DNA of 15,149 nucleotides. It comes from Oscillospiraceae bacterium (GTDB lineage Bacteria; Bacillota; Clostridia; Oscillospirales; Oscillospiraceae). The notes under the pieces were generated by a model, which was given only the letters and a program-made list of their open reading frames with translations, made no database searches and was not told the origin of the DNA. Made by a program: the position numbers and the translations under genes. Shown here piece after piece: positions 14,120 through 15,149 of this stretch (positions are counted from its first letter, which is position 1; every line of letters starts with the position of its first letter). The DNA is taken from positions 1 through 15,149 of the forward strand of contig JAEEUX010000033.1 in NCBI GenBank assembly GCA_016290695.1. The letters run 5' to 3'.

Positions 14120-15149
14120 ATGTATCGCTGCGATATTGCCATAATCGGAGGCGGCGCGTCAGCGCTTGCCGCCGCAGTTGAGGCCGCGAGACTAGGTGCT
14201 TCGGTTTTTATTCTTGAACGGTTACCACGAGTCGGGAAGAAAATCCTCGTCACAGGGAATGGACGCTGCAATCTCTCAAACCAACGAATAAGCATCGGCG
14301 ACTATTCCGGCTCGGTAGACGTTTCCTATGTGTTCGATCGCTTTGGAGACACAGTTCCCTTTTTTGCCTCGCTCGGGCTCTATACGCGTTCGGACGCCGA
14401 GGGCAGACTCTATCCGATAAGCGGCAGCGCAAGCTCGGTGCTTGACGCGCTGCGCCTTGAGTGCGAAAAACTCGGTGTATGTGAAATATGCAATTATTGT
14501 GCCGTGTCCGTTCAAAAAACGGACGATGGCTTTATTGTATTATCCTCAGACGGGGCAAAAGTGCAGGCCTCGCGCTTAATTTTCGCCTTCGGCGGCAAAG
14601 CCGCGCCAGAGCTTGGGACGGATGGTTCCTCCTTCTCGCTCGTCAAACCCTACGAAATAAGCTGCGTTCCTCTTCGCCCCGCGCTCGCGCCCGTGAAGTG
14701 TGCCTCTCCCCTGCTGCGGTCCGTAAAGGGACTGCGCGCGCTCTCCTCCGTTCGGGCGTATTCAGGCGGGAAGCTCATAGGTGAAAGCCGCGGAGAAATA
14801 CAGTTTGGCGACGGTACCCTCTCCGGTATATGCGTTTTTGAGCTCGCCCACCTCATGCCGGACGAGCTTTGCTTTGACTTTCTGCCGGAATTTCGAGCGG
14901 AGGAAGTATTTAAAATGCTCTCGGACATCCGCTCGATTCGTGGTTCCGTTTCTCTTGAGGACGCTTTTTCCGGGGTTCTCAACAAACGTCTGGCTCAGTT
15001 TTTTATCAAAAAATGCCTCACGCATTCGCTGGGCGAGCTTGCGTCAACACTCACGGGCAATGAGCTTCGCGCTCTCTCGGACGAAATCAAAAACTGCCGT
15101 CTGCCCGTCTGCGGTTCGGATTATAACAAGGCACAGGCGACACTCGGCG
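14120..15149 (+). CDS. HI0933-family FAD-binding flavoprotein (partial)
   Basis: The first 343 codons of a protein that continues past the right edge; the family is usually about 400-420 residues. It opens with a Rossmann FAD motif, IAIIGGGASALAAAVEAARLGA, then the family signature GKKILVTGNGRCNLSN (usually GGGRCN, here GNGRCN). LYPISGSASSVLDAL, a FGGKAAPELGTDG segment and the KAQATLG stretch at the window edge (start of the C-terminal FAD motif AQ-T-GG) also match. These proteins are annotated as NAD(P)/FAD-dependent oxidoreductases or aminoacetone oxidase-like; the physiological substrate is not established. The ATG at 14120 has GGAGGT ten bases upstream and a perfect promoter before that. 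In other Firmicutes this gene often precedes cytidylate kinase and lytB, which cannot be checked here. Confidence 0.9.
   Translation, partial: MYRCDIAIIGGGASALAAAVEAARLGASVFILERLPRVGKKILVTGNGRCNLSNQRISIGDYSGSVDVSYVFDRFGDTVPFFASLGLYTRSDAEGRLYPISGSASSVLDALRLECEKLGVCEICNYCAVSVQKTDDGFIVLSSDGAKVQASRLIFAFGGKAAPELGTDGSSFSLVKPYEISCVPLRPALAPVKCASPLLRSVKGLRALSSVRAYSGGKLIGESRGEIQFGDGTLSGICVFELAHLMPDELCFDFLPEFRAEEVFKMLSDIRSIRGSVSLEDAFSGVLNKRLAQFFIKKCLTHSLGELASTLTGNELRALSDEIKNCRLPVCGSDYNKAQATLG

Overview
The window looks like chromosome of a Clostridia-type Firmicute (Oscillospiraceae/Ruminococcaceae-like), although no rRNA or marker gene fixes the species. The reasons are moderately GC-rich genes between AT-rich spacers, sigma-A promoters close to TTGACA-N17-TATAAT, strong GGAGG ribosome sites, secreted WG-repeat and copper-amine-oxidase-N-type domains, and intrinsic terminators used for regulation.

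Positions 1-8200 (minus strand) hold one tightly packed operon for aromatic amino acids. In transcription order it reads leader peptide, DAHP synthase, prephenate dehydrogenase (tyrA), aroB, aroA, aroC, a chorismate mutase/prephenate dehydratase fusion (pheA), an aroE-aroK fusion, and aroQ, which runs off the left edge. Together they supply every enzyme from PEP plus erythrose-4-phosphate to chorismate, and then the Phe and Tyr branches up to the final transamination. The operon starts at a good promoter (8168-8196). A 28-residue leader peptide rich in Phe and Tyr codons follows, then a perfect 11-bp terminator just before the first gene. Alternative pairings can be drawn by hand, so this reads as a classical ribosome-mediated Phe/Tyr attenuator.

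Positions 8285-10113 (minus) encode a secreted protein with 11 WG repeats. Its C-terminal copper-amine-oxidase-N-like domain is cut by an in-frame TAA, and 26 more domain-like codons follow the stop. A divergent spacer leads to a plus-strand uroporphyrinogen-decarboxylase-family protein (10396-11382). This gene meets, across a large perfect inverted repeat, a minus-strand pair of exported proteins (a lipoprotein and a signal-peptide protein) that may be paralogues. An AT-rich spacer follows.

Positions 13150-15149 are the second regulatory hot spot. A small XRE-type regulator (minus) has a very strong terminator. Upstream of it on the same strand lie a cobalamin riboswitch with its own promoter and terminator, then about 180 bp of strongly self-complementary DNA with no convincing protein, between that terminator and the regulator. 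No cobalamin gene is visible. Back to back with the riboswitch, a perfect consensus promoter drives a plus-strand HI0933-family flavoprotein that continues past the right edge.

The two most interesting elements are the Phe/Tyr attenuator and the cobalamin riboswitch that appears to control a structured RNA and/or a small regulator instead of a transport or biosynthesis gene.
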